In this document: positions 1-7,880 of the stretch, in pieces | Numbering within the stretch: position 1 is the first letter of the stretch | Layout of the letters: each line of letters begins with the position of its first letter | NCBI GenBank assembly: GCA_964627035.1 | Contig: CAZVKN010000005.1 | Coordinates: 74,532 to 138,531, forward strand | Reading direction: 5' to 3' | Source of the DNA: CAZVKN01 sp964627035 | GTDB lineage: Bacteria; Electryoneota; AABM5-125-24; Hatepunaeales; Hatepunaeaceae | Length of the DNA: 64,000 nucleotides | The notes under the pieces: model-generated | What the model saw: only the letters and a program-made list of their open reading frames with translations | Database searches by the model: none | What the model was told of the DNA's origin: nothing | Program-made: the position numbers and the translations under genes

Positions 1-587
1 GCATCACTCAGCCCGCTTCTGGTTGGGAAATATGGAATTCTTCGCTGATTCAGATAAATCCAAATTAACGCAACCGGCAGAAACGGCAACGCTATGGGCC
101 ACGCCAGCAATCCCAAACCAAAATAGAGACCGGCTTGTATAGGAGATCCGTCTCTTTCGACAACCTCAAGCATCTCCCACAGGAACAGGAGGTTTAACAG
201 AAGTATCAGGCTTGTCGGTGAAAACTCCAGATCGTAAAAAAACATCAAGCCCGACAGAGAAGCGATTACACCGGCAGCTATTCCGGCTCGACGGTCAAAC
301 AACCGCTCTCCAAACTTCATAATCAGCATACAGGCAAACGATCCAAGTATGATCTGGATAATTCTGAACCATAAAAGACTGACACCGAAGATCAAATTGC
401 TGAGTGCGATAAACAGAGGGTATAACGGTGGACGGTAAGCGAATGAAACATGGGACTGTCCTCGCGACAGTGCCTCAGCCATGTTGTAGTATTCGGCAGC
501 ATCCCACATCGGAACGAGGTAAAACGGCGTACCGTAATACTGCCACAAATATATCAATCGTATGATCAGAGCCAGTAAAAATATCAT
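1..587 (-). CDS. Membrane glycosyltransferase (GT39/ArnT-like), C-terminus beyond window
   Basis: The minus strand is open from 587 to the window edge and encodes at least 195 residues of a polytopic membrane protein. An early hydrophobic helix (MIFLLALIIRLIYLW) is followed by an acidic loop with WDAAEYYNMAEAL and then YRPPLYPLF. The D-(x)n-E loop after the first helix followed by P-P-L-Y-P is typical of GT39/ArnT-type polyprenyl-phosphate-sugar transferases, which move a sugar from a lipid carrier at the outer face of the inner membrane. The ATG at 587 is the first ATG in frame. The frame stays open upstream into the end of nadB, so a non-ATG start there cannot be excluded. It lies 35 nt downstream of nadB on the same strand and may be co-transcribed. 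The acceptor is unknown. Confidence 0.7.
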   Translation of the reverse strand, partial: MIFLLALIIRLIYLWQYYGTPFYLVPMWDAAEYYNMAEALSRGQSHVSFAYRPPLYPLFIALSNLIFGVSLLWFRIIQIILGSFACMLIMKFGERLFDRRAGIAAGVIASLSGLMFFYDLEFSPTSLILLLNLLFLWEMLEVVERDGSPIQAGLYFGLGLLAWPIALPFLPVALIWIYLNQRRIPYFPTRSGLSD

Positions 588-622
588 CCAGGCAGGTGAT
601 ACTCTATCGCTGATTTTTGCGA

Positions 623-2242
623 TCAGACCAGAGATAGATTCCTCCGGCGGTTGATAAGAACTGTGTGGCGCGCTTTCCGTTTATCTTCGGTCGGTGGATA
701 GTCAGTGGTATAGTGCAGACCGCGGCTCTCCTTGCGTCGAATCGCTGAACGGATGATCAGACTCGCCATCAACGCAATGTTACGAAGTTCCACCACTCCG
801 CGCGTTAAGCGACTACGACTGACGAGATCATCTACCTCTTTACGGATTAGCTCCACCCGACGACGCGCCCGTTCAAGTCGTAGGTTGCTGCGGACGATAC
901 CTACGTAGTCCCACATGAGATACCGGATCTGAGCGACATCATGTGATACCAGCACCCACTCTTCTTCAGGTACAAGCGACGATGATATTTTCGGCAGTCG
1001 TCTGCCGTTTGGCTTGGGAAAGTCGCGGAACTCTTTAATCGCCCGTTTGGCTGCACGGTTTGAAAATACAACCGCCTCTAATAAAGAGTTAGATGCGAGC
1101 CGGTTCGCACCGTGAACTCCACTGCATGTTACTTCACCCGCCGCATAAAGCCCCGGCAGTGATGTTTTGCCATGCAGATCCGTGATAACTCCACCGCACA
1201 TATAGTGAGCGGCAGGCACCACCGGGATCCACTCACGGGTGATGTCAATATTCATGTTGAGGCAATGCTTATATATATTAGGAAAACGTTGCTGAATCTC
1301 TTCCGGATGACGACCGGTGACATCGAGATAGACATGATTGACACCGCTTGATTTCATCTCATGGTCAATTGCTCGTGCAACAATGTCTCGGGGGGCGAGA
1401 TCTTCCAGTGTCGAGTAGTTTTTCATGAACGCTTCGCCATCCTTCGTTCGAAGCACCGCACCGAATCCACGCACCGCTTCCGAAATCAGGAATGCCTGAC
1501 CTGTCGCCGGGAACAGCGCAGTCGGATGGAACTGCATGAACTCGACGTTGGCAATCTTCGCGCCTGCACGGTACGCCATTGCAATCCCGTCACCCGTTGC
1601 GATGGACGGATTGGTCGTATGCAGATACACCTGACCGCAGCCACCACTCGCCAGCATTGTCACTCTTGATGGAATGATTTCTATCTCGGCTCCCCCTGCT
1701 GTCACCACCATTGCACCCGTACAGCATGGCTTACCTGAGCTGTTATCAACCAGCAGATCAACCGCCATCTTATGCTCTTCGAGGGTGATGTTCGGGTGTT
1801 CCTGACATCGTCGGCTCAGTGTCTGCTCGATCTCAAGCCCGGTATGATCCGCTTTGTGGACGATACGGTTCTGCGAGTGCCCCCCTTCACGACCGAGCGA
1901 CAGCTTTTTCTCACCCTTATCCCAGCGGTAGGTGAATTCGACACCCCACTCGATAAGCTCACGAATCCGCTCGGGACCTTCGCGCACCATCAGCTCGACT
2001 GCTCGACGGTCACACAATCCTCGTCCGGCTTTGAGTGTATCCTTGATATGCTGGTCGAAGCTGTCATCGTCACCTGTAACGGATGCGATCCCGCCCTGGG
2101 CGTAGTTGGTGTTGGACTCAGTGTCGCGCTTCTTGGTGATCAGCAGCACCGAGCCGTGCTCGGCAACTTCCAGCGCAAACGTCAGTCCCGCCATGCCAGA
2201 GCCGATTACGAGGAAGTCGTGGTGTTTATTGTTTTGGGACAT
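623..2242 (-). CDS. nadB: L-aspartate oxidase NadB
   Basis: This is a 539-residue flavoprotein that oxidises L-aspartate to iminoaspartate, the first step of de novo NAD biosynthesis in the cytosol. An N-terminal FAD-binding Rossmann motif (VIGSGMAGL) is followed by NYAQGGIASV, the substrate-loop segment HSQNRIVHKADHTG, FMQFHPTALF, the EAVRGFGAVL/APRDIVARAI region, HYMCGGV and the C-terminal FAD segment GLYAAGEVTCSGVHGANRLA. This order and the length are normal for NadB rather than succinate dehydrogenase or fumarate reductase flavoproteins. No nadA or nadC is in the window. The start is 5 nt after the stop of the TIR-TPR gene, so the two are probably on one transcript; the ribosome-binding site is weak, consistent with coupling. 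Confidence 0.95.
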   Translation of the reverse strand: MSQNNKHHDFLVIGSGMAGLTFALEVAEHGSVLLITKKRDTESNTNYAQGGIASVTGDDDSFDQHIKDTLKAGRGLCDRRAVELMVREGPERIRELIEWGVEFTYRWDKGEKKLSLGREGGHSQNRIVHKADHTGLEIEQTLSRRCQEHPNITLEEHKMAVDLLVDNSSGKPCCTGAMVVTAGGAEIEIIPSRVTMLASGGCGQVYLHTTNPSIATGDGIAMAYRAGAKIANVEFMQFHPTALFPATGQAFLISEAVRGFGAVLRTKDGEAFMKNYSTLEDLAPRDIVARAIDHEMKSSGVNHVYLDVTGRHPEEIQQRFPNIYKHCLNMNIDITREWIPVVPAAHYMCGGVITDLHGKTSLPGLYAAGEVTCSGVHGANRLASNSLLEAVVFSNRAAKRAIKEFRDFPKPNGRRLPKISSSLVPEEEWVLVSHDVAQIRYLMWDYVGIVRSNLRLERARRRVELIRKEVDDLVSRSRLTRGVVELRNIALMASLIIRSAIRRKESRGLHYTTDYPPTEDKRKARHTVLINRRRNLSLV

Positions 2243-2247
2243 AAGTT

Positions 2248-3789
2248 CTATTCTTCTTCAAATTCGGGAATTATTGGTAATGAATCATCCAACTCACGAG
2301 CCTTCTGATAATATTCCTTTGCTTCATCATTCATCTTCTGATCTAGGAACACAAATACTAACCCTTTGTAGGATTCAATCGACTGAGGATTTATTTCAAT
2401 TGCTTTACGAAAGTATTCTTCAGCTAAGTCAAAATCATGTAAAACTTCATAGCAAAAACGGGCATAGTTGTGAAGTGCTATTGGTGATTTAGGTTCAAGT
2501 TCAACGGCATATTTTAAATGTACTCTCGACTTATCATATTCCTCATAATCTTGTAATAGAACACCATAATTTGTATTTATCATAGCATTATTCGGCATTA
2601 TTTCTATTGCTTTTTCAAAATATTGACGTGCTTCTTCTTTTTTTGAAATATCCTCTTGGTCCTTTCCGTACAGAGAATAACAACTGCTACCTAAACCATT
2701 GTAAGCAAGAGCATTATTAGGGTTTATATCTAATGCTTGTTTAAAATAGATCTCAGCTTCTGAATCCTCTCCTATTTTCTGAAGATACATACCGTAATTG
2801 TAATGCGACATGTCAAAATCTGGACTTAATTCAAGGGCACGCTTTAAATAAACTACAGATTCACTAATCCTATTCATCATTAAAAGTAAACTACCATAAT
2901 TAATATTAATTTCGGTGGAATTAGGATTTATTTTCATCCCACGTTCATAATAGTACAGTGCTTCATCTAAATTACCAAAATTTTCCTTGAGAACAGCGTA
3001 ATTGAAATAAGCTAACTCATCCTCTTGAAATTTATCGACAATATATTTATAACGAATTTCTGCTAATCGTTTATTTTTCCTTCTATCTCGGGCAAACTCA
3101 GCTTTTAAGTGCAATCCAAACTGATTATTAGGATTATCATTTAAAAACTTTTCAATCTCATATTCTCTATCGTCATCATCCAAAATAGCATAAATTCTTA
3201 ATCCTTCGGAGTATAGCTCTCGTTCCGATTCTTCATATCCAATCTCTTTTAGGATAGGATTATAATCAATTAATATTGGATCAGCAGGACAGAGACATTT
3301 CATTCCCTCGAGTATACTTACGAACTTGTCCAAATTGTCTCGAATATCTTCATATCTATTTATTTCTTCATCAACGCTTTTCAACTTGCTACGCCGCTTC
3401 AAAGTATTCGCTTCTTTGTCCAGTTCCTCAATTCTGTCTTCCCAATATTTGTAATAACGGATTTTCTCCACTGGATCAAAGATCTTAGCATCAGGTAACA
3501 CAATCGGTAATATTCGCTCTTTGAAGTCTTCCATCTCCAGAATTTCCAGCATCTCTTGCCAACAGTATCGGGATTTCATAAAAGCATCGCTGACTATACA
3601 AAGGACATAATCTGCATCCTTGACCTGCTTCATAAAGCTTCTGAAATCACCTTTAAAATCTTTAACATCACGTACATCCCGCGTTAACGTGATGCCTATG
3701 CGTCTGAAGTCATTGTCTATCTTGTCAACAACCTTTCTGTCAAGATGACTGTAGGATAGAAAGATCCTTGGTTTTTTGGACTCACTCAT
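2248..3789 (-). CDS. TIR domain protein with C-terminal TPR array
   Basis: This 513-residue protein has an N-terminal TIR domain (about residues 7-120: RIFLSYSH, then DADYVLCIVSDAF and SRYCWQEM) and, after a charged linker, about eight tetratricopeptide repeats (about 225-500). Many bacterial TIR domains cleave NAD+ and use a Glu in a W/C-rich helix; here CWQE places the candidate catalytic Glu at residue 79. TPRs usually bind partners or sense assembly. The gene is clearly AT-richer than its neighbours, suggesting transfer. A GGAG motif lies 7 nt before the ATG, inside the overlapping 49-codon ORF, and the stop is 5 nt before nadB. Antiphage defence or NAD-linked signalling is an inference; a simple signalling adaptor is possible. 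Confidence 0.85.
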   Translation of the reverse strand: MSESKKPRIFLSYSHLDRKVVDKIDNDFRRIGITLTRDVRDVKDFKGDFRSFMKQVKDADYVLCIVSDAFMKSRYCWQEMLEILEMEDFKERILPIVLPDAKIFDPVEKIRYYKYWEDRIEELDKEANTLKRRSKLKSVDEEINRYEDIRDNLDKFVSILEGMKCLCPADPILIDYNPILKEIGYEESERELYSEGLRIYAILDDDDREYEIEKFLNDNPNNQFGLHLKAEFARDRRKNKRLAEIRYKYIVDKFQEDELAYFNYAVLKENFGNLDEALYYYERGMKINPNSTEININYGSLLLMMNRISESVVYLKRALELSPDFDMSHYNYGMYLQKIGEDSEAEIYFKQALDINPNNALAYNGLGSSCYSLYGKDQEDISKKEEARQYFEKAIEIMPNNAMINTNYGVLLQDYEEYDKSRVHLKYAVELEPKSPIALHNYARFCYEVLHDFDLAEEYFRKAIEINPQSIESYKGLVFVFLDQKMNDEAKEYYQKARELDDSLPIIPEFEEE

Positions 3790-3931
3790 TGATTAACTCC
3801 ACCTGATTCTCCCCCAACCACCTTTCCTGATAAATTCTCCTCGCAGCCCATCCGACATCCTTCATAAACCAACCGTTGACCGTACCGCTGATGCCTGCAC
3901 CGATGATCCGGAGTTCTCTACTTAACCTCAT
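3782..3931 (-). CDS. Small ORF overlapping the TIR-TPR start
   Basis: A 49-codon frame starts at ATG 3931 and ends in TGA at 3784-3782, overlapping the start of the TIR gene by 8 nt. The predicted peptide begins MRLSRELRIIGAGISG and continues with a Trp- and Arg-rich stretch (WFMKDVGWAARRIYQERW) that could form an amphipathic helix. Its base composition is closer to the chromosomal average than to the AT-rich TIR gene. There is no strong ribosome-binding site, but the frame itself carries the Shine-Dalgarno sequence of the TIR gene, an arrangement typical of translational coupling. I do not recognise a family. It may be a real small partner protein, a leader peptide, or chance. Confidence 0.4.
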   Translation of the reverse strand: MRLSRELRIIGAGISGTVNGWFMKDVGWAARRIYQERWLGENQVELINE

Positions 3932-3949
3932 ATTTAGAAACATCTAAAT
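3932..3949. repeat. Short inverted repeat upstream of the small ORF
   Basis: Two 7-nt arms, ATTTAGA and TCTAAAT, are separated by 4 nt. They lie between the stop of the VOC gene and the ATG of the 49-codon ORF. There is no T-tract, so it is not a classical terminator; it could be a weak operator or chance. Confidence 0.3.
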
Positions 3950-3989
3950 GAGGATCGTATCCTTGAAGAGAAATCAAATTCCGGTTAAA

Positions 3990-4349
3990 TCAATCCCTAC
4001 TCCACAACCCAACATTATTCCCTGCAACATCGCGAAACAGAGCGTAAAAGCCGTGACCGCCACCGATTTCGGTTCGCTCACGGATCACCACGCCACCTGC
4101 AGCGAGGATTTTTTGCAGCGTCCCCGGGATGTCGTCCACCTTGATGTAGAACGTAGCAGCAGGATTGGTCACCGGAGAACCCGCAGTGGTAAATCCTCCA
4201 GACAATCCTGCAGGGTCAGACCACGGCAGATAGCCCTGATCAAGTGAACTCGAATTCCATCCGAACAGATCGGAATAGAATTTGGCAGATTGTCGGAGAT
4301 CAATCGCGAAAAGCTCGAGATGACATACACTTCCGACCGGATCACTCAT
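3990..4349 (-). CDS. VOC-fold (glyoxalase/bleomycin-resistance-like) protein
   Basis: A 119-residue single-domain vicinal-oxygen-chelate protein. The pattern CHLELFAIDLRQSAKFYSDLFGW at the N-terminus, FYIKVDDIPGTLQKILAAGG in the middle and FRDVAGNNVGLW at the end is the usual beta-alpha-beta-beta-beta repeat of the family. Relatives include glyoxalase I-like lyases and many uncharacterised proteins, so the substrate is unknown. I place the start at 4349 because AAGGAG lies 6 nt upstream. A longer frame up to 4427 would run into a dispersed repeat (4384-4469) and lacks domain content. It is 58 nt upstream of the TIR-associated small ORF on the same strand and may lead that transcript. Confidence 0.85.
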   Translation of the reverse strand: MSDPVGSVCHLELFAIDLRQSAKFYSDLFGWNSSSLDQGYLPWSDPAGLSGGFTTAGSPVTNPAATFYIKVDDIPGTLQKILAAGGVVIRERTEIGGGHGFYALFRDVAGNNVGLWSRD

Positions 4350-4383
4350 AACTGACTCCTTATTGTTTGAGGTGATTTGTTGT

Positions 4384-4469
4384 GTAGTCGGGCTTGTCTC
4401 ATGCTGGATTAAATCCAGTACCGACATCGTGGTTGAGCCCGATCATCGGGTTGAGACAACCACGACTAT
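4384..4469. repeat. Palindromic repeat family 1, long variant
   Basis: It starts with GTAGTCGGGCTTGTCTCA and ends with the reverse-complementary GAGACAACCACGACTA. The core GTTGAGCCCGATCATCGGG is shared with the copy at 17079-17130. At 86 bp it is longer than the usual 52-54 bp because an extra stem (CTGGATTAAATCCAG) is inserted near the left end. It lies directly upstream of the VOC gene start. Confidence 0.75.
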
Positions 4470-4644
4470 AATATCACCACTTAATTAATACTCTCCTAAT
4501 TTAAATATGAAGTCAACCATAGTCAAGGATTAACATTTCCGTTAATGACTCGCCTACTCTTGATAATTGTCAGGTCAAATGCAATCATGCTTTGGGTTTT
4601 ATCTAATTTATGACTATATTTGTAAGTTACGATAGTTGAGAGTT

Positions 4645-4775
4645 CTTTGATTTATTTATAAACTTTTTCATTGCGTCATTCCCACGAAGGTGGGAATCCA
4701 GTCCTGTATTGACTTCCTGGATTCCCGTCTGCACGGGGATGACGAACAAAGATCGAAATAGTGAATATTTCAAAG
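4645..4775. repeat. Palindromic repeat family 4 (CATTCCC... element)
   Basis: A 131-bp element with degraded left end CTTTGATTTATTTAT and intact right end TGAATATTTCAAAG. The interior holds CATTCCCACGAAGGTGGGAA, TCCAG, then CTGGATTCCC and GTCTGCACGGGGATGAC. It is a sister of the better-preserved copy at 41557-41676. The interior resembles the CATTCCCGCGAAGGCGGGAATCC-type repeats known from many bacterial genomes. Apart from this and the family 1 copy, the gap 4350-4828 shows nothing else. Confidence 0.75.
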
Positions 4776-4828
4776 ATCGCAGTTGAGTCGAAAAAAATAT
4801 CATTTACACATAAAAGTTTGAGGTAATT

Positions 4829-5062
4829 ATGCCAGAATTGGATCGTAGATCTGTTGAGATAGCACTTGAACAGTTGAGACCATCATTTAATATTGAGGGT
4901 GGTGACATCCAATTGATTGATGTTCGCGAAGATGGAACCGTTGAAGTTAGCTTGAGTGGTGCCTGTCACGGCTGCTCAATGTCAGTCATGCACCTGAAAA
5001 TGGGAGTGGAACAGTACCTGAAGCAGATGGTTCCCGGTGTTAAAGAAGTTGTCACTAACTAA
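4829..5062 (+). CDS. Nfu/NifU C-terminal domain Fe-S scaffold protein
   Basis: This 77-residue protein is a single NifU-like C-terminal (Nfu) domain. Such domains hold and pass on [4Fe-4S] clusters to apo-proteins in the cytosol, usually as dimers bridged by the CxxC cysteines. The sequence has IEGGDIQLIDVREDGTVEVSL followed by GACHGCSMS, with the ligand cysteines at residues 46 and 49, and the closing helix of the fold. GAGGT lies just upstream of the ATG. It starts a plus-strand series with gaps of only 9-40 nt to the next genes. HemW, encoded 53 kb away, is one plausible client. Confidence 0.9.
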   Translation: MPELDRRSVEIALEQLRPSFNIEGGDIQLIDVREDGTVEVSLSGACHGCSMSVMHLKMGVEQYLKQMVPGVKEVVTN

Positions 5063-5071
5063 TTCTAAATT

Positions 5072-6331
5072 ATGTTGCAAATTCCCGATGATCTGAAAAT
5101 TCACCGAGCCCGCGATGCCGATCTTGCCGAAATGGCAAGGATTCATCACGCATCCTATCCCGGAATTGATGCCACGCTCGAACAACGGATAGAGACTTTC
5201 CGCAGTGATCCGTGCATCTCGCTTGAAGATCGCTGGGTCTGCCTCCGGAATGATCGTGTGATCGGTCAGTTTAATCTGTACAACTTCCGCATGTTTCGGG
5301 ACGGCGAAATCATCCCGGTCGGAGGTATAGGAGGAGTAGCTGTAGCACCGGAAGCTCGCAGAGAGAAGATCGCATACTGGATGATGTTGCGTGCTATTCA
5401 GATCATGGAACAAAACAGCACTCCGCTGTCCGCACTTTATCCGTTCAGACACCGATTCTACCACAAGCTCGGATGGGGAAAGGTCGGCAAGGTTGTGCGG
5501 TATCGCTTCAACCCAAAATCACTACCGGCATATCCCGGTAAGCAGCACGTTACTCCAGTGATCACATACGAGGATCAGGAAGAGGTAATGACCTGCTACC
5601 GGCGATGGGCAGAAGATCGCAACGGACTGTTTGAACGGGATGAGCGGGTCTGGTACGAAAAGACGTTCAAGAATGAGCTGTGCTTCGGCTATCGCTCACC
5701 AAAATCCGGTGAAATTGAAGGATATGTGCTGTACAGCTACAAACCGCTGCCATTCGACACTCATTTTCTTGAGACTGACCTCAGCATCAGGGAACTGATC
5801 TGGACCAACAGAGGCGCATTTAGAGGACTTGTCGGCTTCCTCGCATCTCAAGGTGATCAGGTCAGATCAATTGAATATCACGACCAATCCGGACTACCCT
5901 TTGAGCAGATATTGAGTGAACCGGTAGCGGTTAACGGACAGCGTAACATGGAACTCGGTAGTGAGGTTGCTGCTGTCGGCAGTAACCTGATGGGTCGGAT
6001 TATCCGGTTGCGAAAGATATTAACTCTGCTCGGTCGCGGGAACCATACGAAAGGAAAAGTGACATTCAACATTAAGGATGATCTCAATCCAGAGAACAGC
6101 AAGCCGGTGACTGTTGATTTCGATAATGGACACAGCGAATTTCCCCGAAATGGTTCAGCGGACATCACACTGTCCACCGACATCGCCACACTTTCAGCGA
6201 TATACTGGGGAGCCATGCGACTGCCTGTCGCTGTCTGGCTGGGATTGGTTGAGCTTGAGGGGAAAGGTGACACCCGCTTCCTTGAACGGTTATTTGCTGT
6301 GTCGAGCCCGGTCTGTCTCGATTATTTCTAA
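5072..6331 (+). CDS. Eis-like GNAT N-acetyltransferase with SCP2-like C-domain
   Basis: A 419-residue protein with the three-part Eis layout: N-terminal GNAT domain (about 1-155), central GNAT-like domain (about 155-300) and a C-terminal sterol-carrier-like domain (about 300-419; DITLSTDIATLSAIYWG). Eis enzymes acetylate amines of drugs or lysines using acetyl-CoA, and the C-terminal carboxylate, normally on Phe, acts as a base; this protein also ends in Phe. The acetyl-CoA loop VAVAPEARREKIA carries Lys99 where the motif R-x-x-G normally has Gly, an unusual change. It lies 9 nt after the Nfu gene and 12 nt before the methyltransferase. The substrate is unknown; protein acetylation opposed by the nearby sirtuin is an inference. 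Confidence 0.85.
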   Translation: MLQIPDDLKIHRARDADLAEMARIHHASYPGIDATLEQRIETFRSDPCISLEDRWVCLRNDRVIGQFNLYNFRMFRDGEIIPVGGIGGVAVAPEARREKIAYWMMLRAIQIMEQNSTPLSALYPFRHRFYHKLGWGKVGKVVRYRFNPKSLPAYPGKQHVTPVITYEDQEEVMTCYRRWAEDRNGLFERDERVWYEKTFKNELCFGYRSPKSGEIEGYVLYSYKPLPFDTHFLETDLSIRELIWTNRGAFRGLVGFLASQGDQVRSIEYHDQSGLPFEQILSEPVAVNGQRNMELGSEVAAVGSNLMGRIIRLRKILTLLGRGNHTKGKVTFNIKDDLNPENSKPVTVDFDNGHSEFPRNGSADITLSTDIATLSAIYWGAMRLPVAVWLGLVELEGKGDTRFLERLFAVSSPVCLDYF

Positions 6332-6343
6332 GAGATTTGAATT

Positions 6344-7087
6344 ATGCTAAAAGATCGACAAGATGCCTGCGGTCATGAGTTTCTTGACTATTATGAGAAA
6401 AGGGAAGGATATGAAATTGTTGAGAGAGACGATGGTTACTTGGATATTTCATACGGACCCGCTGAATACTTTAAAGATCCGTCACACTGGCAAGAAAGTG
6501 TACTGAAAGCGTTAACATTTGCACGTGGAAGAGTGCTCGATATCGGATGCGGAGCAGGACGACACTCTTTGTTCCTCCAGCAACAAGGGCATGATGTTCT
6601 CGCTATTGATAATTCTCCGCTCGCAATTAAAGTATGCCAATTGCGAGGAGTTCGAAAAACACAAGTGTTGCCTATTACGAAGCTTTCCAAACAATTAGGA
6701 ATTTTTAATACAATTATAATGATGGGAAATAACCTGGCTCTGTTTGGGAGTATCAAACGTGCTAAATGGTTACTGAAGCGATTCAGTAATATTACATCAG
6801 ATAATGGATTAATAATCGGTCAGATCTTGGACCCATATCAAACTGACAAACCGGAACATCTTGAATACCAGAATTTAAACAGAAGCAGAAATCGAATGCC
6901 GGGACAGGTAAGAATTAGAATCAGATATAAAAATTTCATTACGCCTTATTTCGATTATCTTTTCCTGTCACGAGAAGAATTAACTCACCTTCTTGAGGAT
7001 TCCGGTTGGTTCATAAAGCAGCATATTGATGGACTGAACGGAACATATACTGTAATTCTTGAGAAAGTCCAAAAAGTAGCAGCGTAA
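6344..7087 (+). CDS. Class I SAM-dependent methyltransferase
   Basis: A 247-residue cytosolic methyltransferase. Motif I is complete (RVLDIGCGAGRHSLFLQQQG), followed by the acidic strand-2 end DVLAIDNSPLAI and a motif IV-like segment (FNTIIMMGNNLALFG). The C-terminal half has the extra strands typical of small-molecule or tRNA methyltransferases of the Methyltransf_11/25 type, and no substrate-specific motif is recognisable. It is more AT-rich than its operon partners but not strikingly so. It follows the Eis-like gene by 12 nt and precedes the sirtuin gene by 40 nt. Confidence 0.85.
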   Translation: MLKDRQDACGHEFLDYYEKREGYEIVERDDGYLDISYGPAEYFKDPSHWQESVLKALTFARGRVLDIGCGAGRHSLFLQQQGHDVLAIDNSPLAIKVCQLRGVRKTQVLPITKLSKQLGIFNTIIMMGNNLALFGSIKRAKWLLKRFSNITSDNGLIIGQILDPYQTDKPEHLEYQNLNRSRNRMPGQVRIRIRYKNFITPYFDYLFLSREELTHLLEDSGWFIKQHIDGLNGTYTVILEKVQKVAA

Positions 7088-7127
7088 TCTCCCCTACAAA
7101 ATATAATGGCATCTGGAGTATTGTACA

Positions 7128-7880
7128 ATGGCAGATACAAGTCAAACCGACCAATTAAAACAGCTAATCTCCGACCATAACCGCATCGTCGCTTTCACCG
7201 GTGCAGGCATTTCAGCGGAAAGCGGTATTCCAACCTATCGCGGAGCCGGTGGAACCTGGTCGAAATACGATCCTGATAAGTACGCATCAATTGACTACTT
7301 TATCAAAGACCCGACCTACTACTGGAGTTTCTTCCGCGATGTACGCCACGATCTGATGAACGAAGCTGAGCCAAACCTCGCACACAAATCACTGGTCAAA
7401 CTTGAGCAGATTGGCAAACTGTCATCTGTTGTCACTCAAAATATTGACGGCTTGCACCAAAAAGCAGGCTCCAAAACTGTCTATGAACTTCACGGCAACA
7501 CCACTCGTTTCTACTGTTTTGACTGCCACGAGCCATATAGTATGGCACAGGCAAAGGCTAAGCTGGACAAGGAACTGCCTCCTCACTGTGACGAGTGCGG
7601 TGGAGTGCTGCGACCCGATGTCGTTCTGTTTGGTGAGATGCTTCCGACCGTGGTCATCGTCAGGGCAGAGGAAGAGGTCAGTAGCTGTGACTTGCTGCTG
7701 GTGATCGGTAGCTCACTCGTGGTTTATCCAGCAGCAAATCTGCCGTATCAGGCTAAGATGAATGGAGCGAAACTCGTCATCCTGAATGTTGATCCGACAC
7801 CGATGGACAGCATGGCTGATCTCGTCATTCACGATAAGGCAGCAGATGTAATGGCTGAAGCTGTCGGACTGGATCGCTGA
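7128..7880 (+). CDS. cobB: Sir2-family NAD-dependent protein deacylase
   Basis: A 250-residue sirtuin that removes acyl groups from lysines with consumption of NAD+. All family landmarks are present: FTGAGISAESGIP (NAD loop, GAGIS at 25-29), TQNIDGLH (103-110), catalytic His122 in ELHGN, four zinc ligands Cys130, Cys133, Cys154 and Cys157, and VIGSSLVVYPAANLP near the end. The loop after GIPTYRG lacks the Tyr/Arg pair that marks desuccinylases in an obvious form, so specificity is open. It shares a gene series with an acetyltransferase and directly abuts lptF. Confidence 0.95.
   Translation: MADTSQTDQLKQLISDHNRIVAFTGAGISAESGIPTYRGAGGTWSKYDPDKYASIDYFIKDPTYYWSFFRDVRHDLMNEAEPNLAHKSLVKLEQIGKLSSVVTQNIDGLHQKAGSKTVYELHGNTTRFYCFDCHEPYSMAQAKAKLDKELPPHCDECGGVLRPDVVLFGEMLPTVVIVRAEEEVSSCDLLLVIGSSLVVYPAANLPYQAKMNGAKLVILNVDPTPMDSMADLVIHDKAADVMAEAVGLDR

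Noticed and set aside
1772..2308. A 178-codon plus-strand frame opposite nadB
   Set aside because: nadB is unmistakable on the other strand and the antisense product has no domain or ribosome-binding site.
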